A DNA stretch of 64,000 nucleotides, from the IMG/VR virus record IMGVR_UViG_3300045256_000050, positions 62,001-126,000 of that record, one strand, 5' to 3'. The stretch's first letter is position 1; every line of letters starts with the position of its first letter. Below the pieces are notes generated by a model. The model saw only the letters and a list, made by a program, of their open reading frames with translations. It was not told where the DNA came from and made no database searches. Below, one piece after another: positions 9,635 through 19,761 of the stretch. The position numbers and the translations under genes were made by a program. This stretch comes from a virus.

Positions 9635-9955
9635 ATGACAGTCCCCATCCAAGTGACCGACATCCGTGCCGAAACCCTCGTCACGGGGTCGAGTCGGTAT
9701 GCCACACGCAAGGTGATCTACTACGGCGAACAGAAGTTCATCACGTTCGACACCTACATCCGAACCAAGTACGAGCCGGATGGTAAAGAAAAGATCATGG
9801 TCATCAACAAGGGTGTTGAGTTCCGCCCGGACTTGGTTTCTTACGACTTCTACGGGTCCGTTGACTACTGGTGGAAGATCATGGAAGCCAACAACATCAA
9901 AGACATCTACGACTTCAAAGCGGGTCGTACCATCCTCCTTCCCCATTTGTTCTAA
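9635..9955 (+). CDS. Baseplate wedge protein gp53-like, LysM-type
   Basis: Protein of 106 residues. The C-terminal half (VSYDFYGSVDYWWKIMEANN through the GRTILLPHLF end) has the LysM-like pattern seen in T4 gp53 and in related short baseplate proteins: a helix with paired Trp, then a loop and a final 'lP' strand. In T4, gp53 joins the wedges to the central hub. It begins 3 bp after the tube-initiator gene and precedes the hub gene, the expected place. Good confidence from motif and synteny. Confidence 0.8.
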   Translation: MTVPIQVTDIRAETLVTGSSRYATRKVIYYGEQKFITFDTYIRTKYEPDGKEKIMVINKGVEFRPDLVSYDFYGSVDYWWKIMEANNIKDIYDFKAGRTILLPHLF

Positions 9956-9961
9956 GAGATT

Positions 9962-11479
9962 ATGTCAGGAGCCTGTAATTTAGCAACCGATTGCATCAAG
10001 CGTCCGCCCGAGGGGCACACGCTTTCGCCGTTCGTCCGCATCAAGTTCAAGGTGTCGGGCATCGAGATCAGCGTGGGCAACGACTCCGCTCCGTCCATCG
10101 AGAACCGTGCCTGCATCAAGGACTTCGAGTTCGGGCACGGCAACGGGTTCGAGTGCCGTGTTACGATTCACGATGACTTCGGCGGCTCGTTCACGAAGTT
10201 CATGGAAGACATTCTGAAGGACGCCAAGTGCGCCACGCCCGCCGGTGGCGTGACGATGGAGGTTGACTTCGGGTGGATCAACTCGCTGTGCGGCGGGGGC
10301 GGCGGCATCGTCGAGAAATCTCCGAAATATCACATGATGTGCATGGACATCGTGTGTAACTTCGCCGGTGGTAAGTTCATGTTCGAGGTTACGGGCAAGG
10401 ACATTACCGCCGTGGCTGCCGACGCCAAGTTCACGAAGATTTACGGCGGCGAGGGCGATCAGGCCGAGTTCTTGACTGAGGCTATCAAGAAGATGTTCAA
10501 GGAGGGACCGACTGAACCCATCGTGGCGGACGTGAAGTTCCTCCGGGTGGGTAGCGGGTCGTGCGGCGGCAGCCCCGAGCCGTGCGGGTTCGATAAGTTC
10601 GACAACGGCGACCGGATGAGGGGGCCGAAGGGCAAGTGGGAGGCCAACAACGTAGACAAGATCACGGCCGCACTGAACTGGCTGAAGGACTACAACACGG
10701 ACCGGAAGAAGGGCTGGATTCCCGCCTACAACTCCGAGGCCGAGGGCGGCGAGATGATCTTCTGGGAAGACACGAAGCCGAACTGCGGCGAGACGCTGGA
10801 TTGGGAAGGCCGGATGTTGGGTGCCTACGTCATCAACGGCGGGCAGTACAGCAAGGTCGTCGAGTTCAACCCGAAGATCAAGTGGAACTTCTCTTCACTG
10901 ACGAACGCCGGTGGTAGCATGGGTGAAGCCCAGACCAGCGGCAACCCGGACACGGGCGGTCGCAACGAGGGCATCTACGACTGCGAATCTTTGCGTCGTG
11001 AACGACTCGGCGACACGGGTTCGCAAACAACTTCCGCCGCCGACGAGAACATGGTCAACCGGGAAGGCGGGCGGGCCAACATCGAAACCGAGCGGGCGCA
11101 AAGTAAGCAGCAGAAAGCCTTTAAGTTGGATCACTACCCCATCGAGGCGGACCTTGTGGTGGTAGGCGAGCCGACGCTGCTGCGGCCGAGTTTGTGTCTT
11201 TACCGCAATCTCTGGCTTATCTTCTTCAACCCTTTCTTTATTAACGGAGGGGGGCAGGGTAGGTGTGGGGACTGGTTGTCGGTCCCGCCGCCGGGCTGTA
11301 ACCCCATCTTGAGTAACAAGGCTTGGTTGATTAAGCAGGTGGTTCACCGAATCACCGGGGACGGGAAGTTCACCACCAACTTCCAGGTCTTCTTGACAGG
11401 CCCAGGCGTTGACACGAACGTGGGCGAGCCGGTGGGTGGATTGGGATCGGGCGGCTGGGTGCCGCCTGCGAATTGCTAA
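9962..11479 (+). CDS. Baseplate central hub protein, gp27-like (late control gene D family fold)
   Basis: Protein of 505 residues between the LysM/gp53-like gene and the gp5-like spike gene. The N-terminus (PFVRIKFKVSGIEI, then CIKDFEFGHGNGFECRVTIH) has the repeated beta-strand pattern of the gp27/gpD tube-like domains. FEVTGKDITAV and VVEFNPKIKW are typical of the hub family. In T4 three copies of gp27 form the hub torus that holds the gp5 spike and adapts 3-fold to 6-fold symmetry. Unusually Cys-rich loops appear at both ends of the middle region (SGSCGGSPEPCGF). Followed after 9 bp by the spike gene. Confidence 0.8.
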   Translation: MSGACNLATDCIKRPPEGHTLSPFVRIKFKVSGIEISVGNDSAPSIENRACIKDFEFGHGNGFECRVTIHDDFGGSFTKFMEDILKDAKCATPAGGVTMEVDFGWINSLCGGGGGIVEKSPKYHMMCMDIVCNFAGGKFMFEVTGKDITAVAADAKFTKIYGGEGDQAEFLTEAIKKMFKEGPTEPIVADVKFLRVGSGSCGGSPEPCGFDKFDNGDRMRGPKGKWEANNVDKITAALNWLKDYNTDRKKGWIPAYNSEAEGGEMIFWEDTKPNCGETLDWEGRMLGAYVINGGQYSKVVEFNPKIKWNFSSLTNAGGSMGEAQTSGNPDTGGRNEGIYDCESLRRERLGDTGSQTTSAADENMVNREGGRANIETERAQSKQQKAFKLDHYPIEADLVVVGEPTLLRPSLCLYRNLWLIFFNPFFINGGGQGRCGDWLSVPPPGCNPILSNKAWLIKQVVHRITGDGKFTTNFQVFLTGPGVDTNVGEPVGGLGSGGWVPPANC

Positions 11480-11488
11480 TGAGGATAG

Positions 11489-13699
11489 ATGACTCAACAA
11501 CAGAACGTGAGCCTGGGCAGTTACATCGACGCCCTGCATACAAAGATTACGCAACTGGAGGCAACGGTTAACGAGATGGCGGTGGACGTGAAGTCTGCCC
11601 GCCGCACCAAGTTCCCGAAGAAGACCCAATCTCCGTCGTTGCACAATATGTCCCGTGCCCTGTGCGTGTCCACCCTGGACCCGCTGAAGGAGAACCGGGT
11701 CCGCTTCTACCACCCCGTTTTACACTCCCCGGACACGCCGATCAAGTCCCTGCCGTTCGCCAAGCCCGTCAGCACGATGGGCGGGTTCGACGACTGCGGC
11801 TTGAATTGGGTGCCGCCGCCGGGATCGACCATCTGCATGTTGTTTGAGAACGGCGTCCGGTCGCAGCCGTACTACATCGGGACGATGTGGCACCGGGACC
11901 GTGGGCCGGGCGGGAGCAAGTTCGGCTTCCCGGTTCAGGAATACTATCAGGTCTACAGCGGCCACCGGAAGGGCTACCTCGTCGGCCCGAACGACGAGTC
12001 CCAGGTTCTCCCGCCGTGGAACACCGAGTCGTACAACGGCAAGGACTTCAACTCCCTGCGTGAGTTCGTGAACAACTCCGAGGAGCAACGCCGCCTCACA
12101 TACCCGAACATCTACGGGTTCAAGACGCCTGAAAAACACATGCTGAAGATGGTGGACGGTGACGCCAAGTGTAACCGCCGCTGGAAACGTATCGAGATCA
12201 TGTCCGGTTGCGGCAACTGGATGATCTTCAAGGACGATCACATCCACTACGGCGGGCAGTGGTCCCACCCGAGTTGTCCGCCGACCCCCGGCGGTAGCGA
12301 CCTGGGGCCGTGTTCGGAAAACCAGGGGGCGTTGCCGTACTTCACCGACCCGCACGGCAAACCGATTGAAAAAGAGGACAACTGCGACGACCCGATCCTG
12401 GGCGGGCACCCGAGTACGCCCGACCCGAACTCGAAGTATTACAAGTCGCAGAAGGGTGCCAACAAATACTTCAAGCACCAGAACGAGTGCCGCCCGTACC
12501 GTGGGCCGGGTACGCCGCAGAACAACAAGTGCGACCTGCCGCAGTCGGGTGTGCAGATTCTCTCGATTGGCGGGCACACGATGGTGTTCGACGACTCGGT
12601 TGAGGAACCCCGTGGCAAGCCGATCTGGGAGCGGTCGATGGATCAGTTCGACTTCGGCTGCACGGACAAGTTCGAGGGCCGGATGTACATCAAGTCGGCC
12701 ACGGGTCACGCCTTCATCATGAACGATAAGGAGGAGGACACGGGCCTGCGTGGGAAGGACAACTACATCCGTTTGCAGACGGCGACGGGCAACAAGATCG
12801 AGATGAACGACGAGACGATTGGCTCGCCGGGGTGCATCCCGTGTCCGCCGAACTACGCTGGTGAGAACCGTGGTATTCACCTTCAGTCCACGAGCAACCA
12901 CCAGATCAACATGGTTGACCACATGAACAAGCAGTGCGGCCCGTGCCGCACCGAGGGTGGCACGCCGCAGGCGAAGGCGACGAAGGCGTACATTCAGATT
13001 CGGTCCGGGTACGGGCTGGAGATGCGGTACAACGACGACAACAGCCAGGAGGAGACGCAGAACCAGTGGATTCAGATCACGCACCCGCAGTGCGTGGACC
13101 CGCAGAACGACCCGAAATGTAACCGGGAGCGTGGGCCGCACTTCCTGCGGTTCCAGGGTCGGCCGCAGGGCCAGCCGGGCGTTGTTATGCTACGGGCCGG
13201 TGGTCACGCCATCCGACAGACGTATGACATGGACATTGTTTTGGTCGGGGATAAAGATAAGAACCCGTCCGACAAGTTTACATATGTTTCTAAGCGGCAC
13301 ATTCGGGCGACGGAGGAAACTGACTTCCGGTATGCCGGTGATCTACATATTCTCTTTGCCGAGAAGTACATATTGCTGATGGCCGGTCGGGACTGCCCGC
13401 CGCCTGCTGGCAAGAAGTGTTGTGGTCCCTGCCTTTACCCGGTCATTCTCGGCCGGTGCCCGGTCATCTGTCCTCTCACCGGCATTGTTCACTGGACCGA
13501 GATGGCTATGAGCGAGCGTGTGTTCGCCTCCGGTTACATGGCACCGCCGTGTCCGCCTGCTCCTGGTTGCTCGGGTCCGGGAGCCAAGAAGGGCTGCAAG
13601 GAGGATGACGAGCAGACGCAGGACATTGACACGGGCAACGGCTCGGTCACTGTCGGCGGCGGCTTGAACTTTAACGCCACCGGAGGCCCGACCTTATGA
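11489..13699 (+). CDS. Baseplate spike protein, gp5-like OB-fold plus beta-helix, no lysozyme domain seen
   Basis: Protein of 736 residues. After an N-terminal coiled-coil-like stretch (about 5-35) comes an OB-fold region: NRVRFYHPVLHSPDT (about 71-85), LPFAKPVSTMGGFDDCG, and PPGSTICMLFENG...PYYIGTMW (about 110-135), as in T4 gp5 and VgrG. The remainder has repeated short beta units (for example GGHTMVF, TGHAFIMND, TGNKIEMND, SNHQINMVD), fitting a beta-helix needle. T4 gp5 has a lysozyme domain between these two parts; no such domain with its Glu-Asp-Thr pattern is evident here. The protein is unusually rich in Cys and Pro (CGPCRTEGG, KKCCGPC). It overlaps the gp25-like gene by 4 bp. Confidence 0.85.
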   Translation: MTQQQNVSLGSYIDALHTKITQLEATVNEMAVDVKSARRTKFPKKTQSPSLHNMSRALCVSTLDPLKENRVRFYHPVLHSPDTPIKSLPFAKPVSTMGGFDDCGLNWVPPPGSTICMLFENGVRSQPYYIGTMWHRDRGPGGSKFGFPVQEYYQVYSGHRKGYLVGPNDESQVLPPWNTESYNGKDFNSLREFVNNSEEQRRLTYPNIYGFKTPEKHMLKMVDGDAKCNRRWKRIEIMSGCGNWMIFKDDHIHYGGQWSHPSCPPTPGGSDLGPCSENQGALPYFTDPHGKPIEKEDNCDDPILGGHPSTPDPNSKYYKSQKGANKYFKHQNECRPYRGPGTPQNNKCDLPQSGVQILSIGGHTMVFDDSVEEPRGKPIWERSMDQFDFGCTDKFEGRMYIKSATGHAFIMNDKEEDTGLRGKDNYIRLQTATGNKIEMNDETIGSPGCIPCPPNYAGENRGIHLQSTSNHQINMVDHMNKQCGPCRTEGGTPQAKATKAYIQIRSGYGLEMRYNDDNSQEETQNQWIQITHPQCVDPQNDPKCNRERGPHFLRFQGRPQGQPGVVMLRAGGHAIRQTYDMDIVLVGDKDKNPSDKFTYVSKRHIRATEETDFRYAGDLHILFAEKYILLMAGRDCPPPAGKKCCGPCLYPVILGRCPVICPLTGIVHWTEMAMSERVFASGYMAPPCPPAPGCSGPGAKKGCKEDDEQTQDIDTGNGSVTVGGGLNFNATGGPTL

Positions 13700-14127
13700 C
13701 AACGAAACCGAAGTTCATCGGGTGCCAGTACCCGTTGATGAAGACGCCTCGGGGCATCATGGCCCAGAAGAACGGCGTTGACCAGATCAAGGCCGACATG
13801 CTCCAACTCCTGCTCACCAACCCCGGCGAGCGGGTGATGTTGGCTGACTACGGTGTGCCGTTGCGGAAGCTGATCTTCGAGCCGAACGACGTTGGGCTGG
13901 AGATTCAGGCCCGGAACATGATCGCCGAAGCTATTACTAAATGGGAGCCACGGGTTGTTCTGCAACAGGTTCAGGTGAGTTCGGTCGTCGATATCGGCGA
14001 CCTCGCCCCGGACGACCCCCGTGAAGACACGCCGCACGTCTTGTCGATCAAGATATTGTTCTACGACCCGCAGAACATTACGGAAGTGCAGGAATTGAAA
14101 CTCGAAGTGCCACTAGGGAGCGTCTAA
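13696..14127 (+). CDS. Baseplate wedge protein gp25-like
   Basis: Protein of 143 residues with the GPW/gp25 family pattern: QIKADMLQLLLTNPGERVML (about 30-49), then DYGVPLRKLIFEP, and a C-terminal region with strands ending in LKLEVPLG. gp25 is the sheath-initiating wedge component of T4-type baseplates, P2 (gpW) and injection systems. It overlaps both neighbours (ATGA before, 1 bp after) and directly precedes the gp6-like gene, exactly the usual order. Confidence 0.93.
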   Translation: MTTKPKFIGCQYPLMKTPRGIMAQKNGVDQIKADMLQLLLTNPGERVMLADYGVPLRKLIFEPNDVGLEIQARNMIAEAITKWEPRVVLQQVQVSSVVDIGDLAPDDPREDTPHVLSIKILFYDPQNITEVQELKLEVPLGSV

Positions 14128-15680
14128 TGCAAGCAGGATGTCCGGTAGTAGTCGTACCTTACGACCAGAGTAGGTTAATCAAGAATCCGAACTTGGTGTC
14201 CATCAACTACACCAACCAGGACTTCTGGTCGATGAAGGCACGCCTTGTGGACTACATCAAGGAGAAGTTTGCGGACGATTTCAATGACTTCGTTGAGTCG
14301 TCCATCGCCATCATGTTGATCGAGAATTGGGCGTATATCGCAGACACGCTCTCGTTCAAGATCGACCAGATCGCAAACGAAATCTTCATCGATACCGTCA
14401 GTGAAACCGACAACGCCTTCCGCCTGTCGCAACTCGTCGGGTTCAAGCCGACCCCGCCGATTGCGGCCCGGAGCTTGTGGAGCGCCACGTCCACCCAGGT
14501 TCTCGAAACGGACCTGACCATCGACGTGCCGGTAGCCATCGACATCACGACCGAAGTCGGTGCCCGGACCATCGAGCTTTTCGCCGCCGACAGCAACAAC
14601 AACCCGATCTTTAACGAGCCGATCATCATCCCGGCCGGGAGCTTCATTAACACGTCCATCGTGGGCGTCGAGGGGCAGACCCGTGAGCAGATCGAACGGG
14701 GCGACGGGTCGATCAACCAGTTCTACCAGTTGGGCTTCGGCCCGGTGATCTGGAACTCGATCCGGGTGTACGTTGACGGGGTGCCGTGGGAGCAGGTGGA
14801 TTACTTCACCGATTCGCAACCCCGGCGGGAGTTCCGGGTGGAATATGACCCGGATTACAACGCATTCATCTTGTTTGGAAACAACCGGGCGGGTATGATC
14901 CCGTCTAACAACTCCGAGATTCGGATTCTGTACCGGACGGGCGGTGGCGTGGCCGGTAACATCGTGACCGGATCGGTGGAATTGCAGAGAAACTTCGTCC
15001 TTCCTGGGTTCGATTTGCGTATCCCGGTGACGTTCCGAAACTATACTAAGGGTGAGTTCGGGTACGCTGGCGACGGCATCGAAGACATTAAGAGAAAGCT
15101 GCCGCCGTACCTCAGAACGCAGAACCGCTGCGTGACGGGCGACGACTACCAGACGTTCGCCAACCAGTTCGTGACGCCGTACAACGGCCAGATCGGCAAG
15201 GCGACGGCGGTGTTGAGAAACTACGGGTGTGCGGCGAACATCGTTGACATCTACGTTCTGGCCCGATCCGAGGAAGACCAGTTGGTCGAGGCCGGGAACG
15301 AACTGAAGCGGGCGTTGAGCGATGCCCTCAGTGAAGTCAAGATGTTCACCGATTACGTCTGCATCAAGGACGGGTCGGTCATCGAGGTTGACGTGCAGAT
15401 CGACCTGACGATGGACAAGTTCTATAAGAAGTTCGAGGACGAGTTTAAGCAGCGGGTGACGAACCGGCTGGTGACGTTCTTCTCACTGAACAATTGGGAC
15501 TACAGCCAATCGCTGAAGGCCATTGACATTGTGAAGGAAGTGTCCGACATCAAAGAGATCAGGACGGTGGACGTGAACCTCGTGACGGACGACGAGGACA
15601 ACTCCGGGCAGTTGGTGGTGGCTCAGTTCTACCAAATCATCCGTCCCCAGGTGGTCGAAGTTAACTTCATCTACGAGTGA
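14127..15680 (+). CDS. Baseplate wedge protein gp6-like (baseplate J family)
   Basis: Protein of 517 residues. The start (LVSINYTNQDFWSMKARLVD, about 23-42) and the motif around SSIAIMLIENWAYIADTLSF are the N-terminal helical region shared by T4 gp6 and baseplate J-type proteins, followed by FIDTVSETDNAFRLSQLVGF. The C-terminal part (about 330-500) has the two-layer alpha/beta pattern with TGDDYQTFANQFV and EVDVQIDLTM. gp6 dimers form the inner ring of the wedges. Starts on the last base of the gp25-like gene. Confidence 0.92.
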   Translation: MQAGCPVVVVPYDQSRLIKNPNLVSINYTNQDFWSMKARLVDYIKEKFADDFNDFVESSIAIMLIENWAYIADTLSFKIDQIANEIFIDTVSETDNAFRLSQLVGFKPTPPIAARSLWSATSTQVLETDLTIDVPVAIDITTEVGARTIELFAADSNNNPIFNEPIIIPAGSFINTSIVGVEGQTREQIERGDGSINQFYQLGFGPVIWNSIRVYVDGVPWEQVDYFTDSQPRREFRVEYDPDYNAFILFGNNRAGMIPSNNSEIRILYRTGGGVAGNIVTGSVELQRNFVLPGFDLRIPVTFRNYTKGEFGYAGDGIEDIKRKLPPYLRTQNRCVTGDDYQTFANQFVTPYNGQIGKATAVLRNYGCAANIVDIYVLARSEEDQLVEAGNELKRALSDALSEVKMFTDYVCIKDGSVIEVDVQIDLTMDKFYKKFEDEFKQRVTNRLVTFFSLNNWDYSQSLKAIDIVKEVSDIKEIRTVDVNLVTDDEDNSGQLVVAQFYQIIRPQVVEVNFIYE

Positions 15681-15682
15681 GA

Positions 15683-18600
15683 ATGGCTGAGAAGAACTAC
15701 AATGACAATCCAAGAGTAACCGACACGGTTGTCTTCGATTTTACAACTCCCGACGCAGAAGGGTGCCTCACGTCCGATCCGTACAAGGTGGATCGGCTGG
15801 TGGTCTACTACGTCGAGCGGAACTTCCTCGGCAACAACTTCGGCGAATACGAACAAGTAAAATACAACGACACGCTCCTGTCTCAGACCCTTGCGGCCGA
15901 GCAGTTGGCGTGTACCGCACCTACCCCGGCGAACATTTTCGCTGCCCAGCAGCTAAGAAACGAATTGGAGTCGAAAGCTCAACGGAACCAGTTCTTCTTC
16001 AAGGATGCCGTGCCGGTAGAAACCGTTGGGACTCCACTTAACCCGGCGTGGCTCTCGTCTGACGAGGCCAACGCCCAAATCGAACACGTCACTGAAGATG
16101 AGGATGGGAACCCTCAGTTCGGCCGGTTCCGATTTAAGTGGATGCCCAACGGCTCCGTGCGGGAAGGCGACTACTTCATCTGTTGGACGTGGACCCCACT
16201 GCCAGCGGGTGACAGCCTTTCCGCACACGAATCATTCAGTATGTTGGGCGACCCTCGGGCCGTCATCACCATCCCGTCCCACATCACCCCGGAAGAGAAG
16301 TACGAGGTTCTGTTAGAACGCTACCTGCCGGAGATGTACAAGAACTATCTGGCGGACAAGGACATCACGCCCGAGACGACCGACAAGCTCAACCGGGCGG
16401 TGGCGAAGGGCTTCAAGTACCTGGAAGACTTGGCGAACCAGATCATCGACCTGTACGACGCCAACGCCCTCCATGAGAGCCTGTTGATCTACCTGTCGAA
16501 CCTGTTCAACCTCAAGCTGAAGTCCGACGACCCGACCCTGTGGCGGCGTCAGATCAAGGAGGCGATCACCCTGTTCAAGAAGAAGGGGACGCTCCAGGGC
16601 TTGCGGGATGCGTTCGCCCAGGCGGGGATGAAGCTCGAAAAACTGACTCAACTGTGGCAGGTGGTTTCGCCTTACACCTGGGTGGAGTCGTTCCGTGTTA
16701 AAGACAGCCCGGTGTTCACCCTGAGCAAGCGGGCACTGCCGGTTGACCCGGACAACTTCGGCCTGTGGATTCGGCGGGAGGGCGACGGCGTTTACCAAGA
16801 AGTGCAGAGCGACTGCGTGATCTTCGAGGATACCGATTGCAACTTCGCCACCCGGATGACCTGGGTTGGGGACGAACTGTCGTCGAACCCGATCAGCCTG
16901 TTCGAAGGCGACATCATCAAAGTGATGTACAAGTACAAGGAAGTCCCGGCCGGGCAGCAGTCCATCGAGAACTACATCCGTTCTCTGGAGTTGGCCGACG
17001 AGCGGGACGAGGTAGACCAGGAGTTCCCGCCGAAGAACTGGAACGTGAGAGTGATTGAGGAAGATGACCCGCTGTTCAGCGTGGTCGTCCCGGTCCGCCA
17101 CCCGTTCCACGAGGCGTTGGTGTTCGGGTGGATTCGCACGGAATTCCCGTACTCCGAAAACGTCTATAACATGGAAGAATATAACGGTTCGACCCGTGAG
17201 ACGGGCGACCCGTGTTTGATTGACAAGTCGTTCACCGACCCGTGCGGGGCGTGTATCGGCAGCAAGTTTAACATCGACGTGTCGGTGGAGTCGCTGAGCG
17301 ACGACCGGCTGAGCGAAGTCCGGGACATCATCCGGGAGTACACGCCGTTCCACGCCCAGGTTCACCGCATCAACTTCTACGGCTCGGTCAACGAGTTCGT
17401 GCCGCCGCCGGTGGAAACCATCGAATGCCTCGTGACCTACCGTGTCACAGACATCGTTCTGTCGGGTAACTCCAACCCATTCTTCACCCGCATCATGCCG
17501 GACGGCTGGAACCTGGAAACTCTCGGCGTGGCCCGTGACGCCCTGGCCGAGAACACGCTTGTTGTTAGTGAAACTTCCGGTATTGGCTACAACCCACGGA
17601 TTGCGGTCGTCACGCCGAACGTGAACCTTCAGAAGATCGGGTTGAACCTAGCGAAACACGTCTTCGAGGTACTGTCCCCGTCGTCGAACGCCGGGTCGTA
17701 CACAATCAGCAATCCGATCATGGAGACGGCGACGGTGGACGGCGGGGTGAGCGAGCCGATCAACGAGGCCATGTTCACCTTCCAGTTGTCTAACATCACC
17801 TACGACAACAGCCAGACGATCATCACCCAGGACGACAAGTTCAGCTTCACGTCCGACTCGGTTGACTTTGTATCGCTCGGCGTGAAGACGTTGTGGGACG
17901 TGGACAACACCCCGAACTACACGGGCGGGTCGTGGAAGGTGTCGATCCCGGCCTATGACGCCACGCCGTATGAGATTAAAGAAATCGTCGAGGGCGTGCT
18001 GATCCTGGCCGACCCGAACCGGACGCTGCCGACGACGGCCACTTCGAGCATCACGTTCGAGTTGTTGGATGACACGGACGTGACACGGGGCAGTGCCGTG
18101 GACGGCAGTCTGGAAGTCGAACGGTACGGTCGGGTGGACTTGAACGACACGGCCATCGTGGACATCCGGGAGTTCGTGCAGGTGAACGACAAGTTCATCT
18201 ACAACAACTTCGAGTACCGGGTGAGCGGGCTGGACGATCAGGAATTCATCATCGAAGACTATGTTGATGGTGATGTCAGCGGGGCGACCGTCGAGATTCG
18301 GCGGCGGCTGGTTGAGAATGACATCGGCTTCTTCGGCTACGCCGGGTTGAAGCTCCAGACGGCGGTTGACTACGAGAACTCGTTGGGGATTCTGAACGGC
18401 GAGAACGGCCCGGAAGACGAGGACGAGATCACTGACAACAGCCAGTTCAAAGAGAACTTTCTGGTGAAGATCGGGGACGACTACTACAAGATCGTCGCCA
18501 TCAACGCCACGGACATCACGCTGGACGGGCCGTCGAACGACTGGATGACGCTGGATGCGGGCGGGACGCTCGTCAACTTCTCGATCCACCAGTTCGTTGA

Positions 18601-18829
18601 GACGCCCGTCGCTACCTCGTTCATGGTGTTCGATCAGATCGACCGGCGGGGGCGTGACACGGTGGTGCGGGAAACCTTCTCGACCGTCACCGAGGATACC
18701 GAAGTGGTGGCGTTCGCCACGGGGGAAGAACCCCGGCCGACCGGCTTCTTCGATAAGGTCGAGCAGAGCGAGAAGGTGAGTTACACAATCGAGTATAAGA
18801 GTGGCAAGAAGTCCACCGGAGAAGTATGA
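15683..18829 (+). CDS. Large baseplate wedge protein with P2 tail protein I-like region (gp7 position)
   Basis: Protein of 1048 residues. ATG 15683 is preferred over GTG 15677, which lies in the end of the previous gene. Residues about 200-345 (LERYLPEMYKNYL, then LYLSNLFNLKL-like and FKKKGTLQGLRDAFAQAGM) show the helical pattern of tail protein I, which connects wedges to fibres or plays the gp7 role in many contractile tails. The remainder is beta-rich, Asp/Tyr/Val-rich repeats suggesting several beta-sandwich domains (about 430-1040). Position after gp25 and gp6 matches gp7 in T4-like and injection-system loci. The C-terminal part could bind fibres or receptor (inference). Confidence 0.8.
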   Translation: MAEKNYNDNPRVTDTVVFDFTTPDAEGCLTSDPYKVDRLVVYYVERNFLGNNFGEYEQVKYNDTLLSQTLAAEQLACTAPTPANIFAAQQLRNELESKAQRNQFFFKDAVPVETVGTPLNPAWLSSDEANAQIEHVTEDEDGNPQFGRFRFKWMPNGSVREGDYFICWTWTPLPAGDSLSAHESFSMLGDPRAVITIPSHITPEEKYEVLLERYLPEMYKNYLADKDITPETTDKLNRAVAKGFKYLEDLANQIIDLYDANALHESLLIYLSNLFNLKLKSDDPTLWRRQIKEAITLFKKKGTLQGLRDAFAQAGMKLEKLTQLWQVVSPYTWVESFRVKDSPVFTLSKRALPVDPDNFGLWIRREGDGVYQEVQSDCVIFEDTDCNFATRMTWVGDELSSNPISLFEGDIIKVMYKYKEVPAGQQSIENYIRSLELADERDEVDQEFPPKNWNVRVIEEDDPLFSVVVPVRHPFHEALVFGWIRTEFPYSENVYNMEEYNGSTRETGDPCLIDKSFTDPCGACIGSKFNIDVSVESLSDDRLSEVRDIIREYTPFHAQVHRINFYGSVNEFVPPPVETIECLVTYRVTDIVLSGNSNPFFTRIMPDGWNLETLGVARDALAENTLVVSETSGIGYNPRIAVVTPNVNLQKIGLNLAKHVFEVLSPSSNAGSYTISNPIMETATVDGGVSEPINEAMFTFQLSNITYDNSQTIITQDDKFSFTSDSVDFVSLGVKTLWDVDNTPNYTGGSWKVSIPAYDATPYEIKEIVEGVLILADPNRTLPTTATSSITFELLDDTDVTRGSAVDGSLEVERYGRVDLNDTAIVDIREFVQVNDKFIYNNFEYRVSGLDDQEFIIEDYVDGDVSGATVEIRRRLVENDIGFFGYAGLKLQTAVDYENSLGILNGENGPEDEDEITDNSQFKENFLVKIGDDYYKIVAINATDITLDGPSNDWMTLDAGGTLVNFSIHQFVETPVATSFMVFDQIDRRGRDTVVRETFSTVTEDTEVVAFATGEEPRPTGFFDKVEQSEKVSYTIEYKSGKKSTGEV

Positions 18830-19302
18830 AACTTGAATCAAGAGTAGATGTATACGGTCACGTCTTTGGCGTGATCGATTACAAAGACGGACGGAGCGAG
18901 AGGTTCGACTTCCCCAACACGATCCTTCGTGGTGGGCGTCGTGCCCTGGCCCTGGGCCTCGCCAATCAGGTCGGGGACGCCTTCGAGTTCTACGTCACCC
19001 GCATGATGTTCGGGGACGGCGGGACGTTCAACGGCGTGAAGAAGTTTGTGAACGCCGACCGGAATGGGTTGTTCGGCGTTACCCGGCTGTCGAAGCCGGT
19101 GATTGCAAACATCGACATCAACGTGCCGACGCAGGTCATCTTTACCTCGGTCATCACGTTCGACGAGGCGGTTGGCGTCGTCCTGAACGAGATGGCCTTG
19201 CAGATGGCGACCGGCGACTTGTACAGCATGGTGACGTTCCCGGACTTGAGCAAGACTGAGGAAATGCAGATCACCTGGAACTGGCACATCTCTTACAGCT
19301 AA
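18826..19302 (+). CDS. Small baseplate/tail accessory protein (probable)
   Basis: Protein of 158 residues overlapping the wedge gene by 4 bp. It has the pattern common to small phage tail accessory proteins: a short strand with DGRSERFDFPNTIL, a helix with GGRRALALGLANQ, then FYVTRMMFGDGGT, and a strand-rich C-terminus ending MQITWNWHISYS. The unknown protein at 45597-46121 (minus) has a similar layout. Function inferred from position and general pattern only. Confidence 0.75.
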   Translation: MKLESRVDVYGHVFGVIDYKDGRSERFDFPNTILRGGRRALALGLANQVGDAFEFYVTRMMFGDGGTFNGVKKFVNADRNGLFGVTRLSKPVIANIDINVPTQVIFTSVITFDEAVGVVLNEMALQMATGDLYSMVTFPDLSKTEEMQITWNWHISYS

Positions 19303-19310
19303 AAGGTAAC

Positions 19311-19754
19311 ATGAAGACTGTTGAAGAATGGATTGCGAAGTGGAATGAGACTCGGCTGTTGACCAACCTGCCGGAAGAGAAAGTCAGGCCGACGGCCTGT
19401 GCGTTGTCCAACCAGATCGGCTACAACGAGCGGAGTCAATTCCTGCCTGCGTTCCAGCGGTTGTCCATCCCCATCCTGCGGCGGGTGTTCGGCGGGATGA
19501 AGGCTAAGAATGTGACATCCAAGTTGGTTGAGACGCCGACCAAGAGCCACGTCGTCAACCTAGACCCTTTCAACGTTACGGAACTACAGTATGACGGTCA
19601 TGGTGGATACAACCTTGAGTTTGAGGCCCAGCGGACCGCCGAATACTGTGTCAAGCTCGCCGAGTACATCGACGAGTTGGCTTCGAAAGTTGATGAATTC
19701 GTCCTGCTCGGGATCGGGTGGAACGGATCAAACGTCGTCCTCTATACTGAATGA
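19311..19754 (+). CDS. Unknown protein (147 aa)
   Basis: Starts MKTVEEWIAKWNETRLL after AAAGG, 8 bp downstream of the previous stop. It contains a Met/Lys-rich centre (RRVFGGMKAKNVTSKLV) and a helix-rich C-terminus with VDEFVLLGIGW. I do not recognise the family. It lies between a baseplate-type gene and a macro-domain gene. Confidence 0.75.
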   Translation: MKTVEEWIAKWNETRLLTNLPEEKVRPTACALSNQIGYNERSQFLPAFQRLSIPILRRVFGGMKAKNVTSKLVETPTKSHVVNLDPFNVTELQYDGHGGYNLEFEAQRTAEYCVKLAEYIDELASKVDEFVLLGIGWNGSNVVLYTE

Positions 19755-19761
19755 AGGAAAG

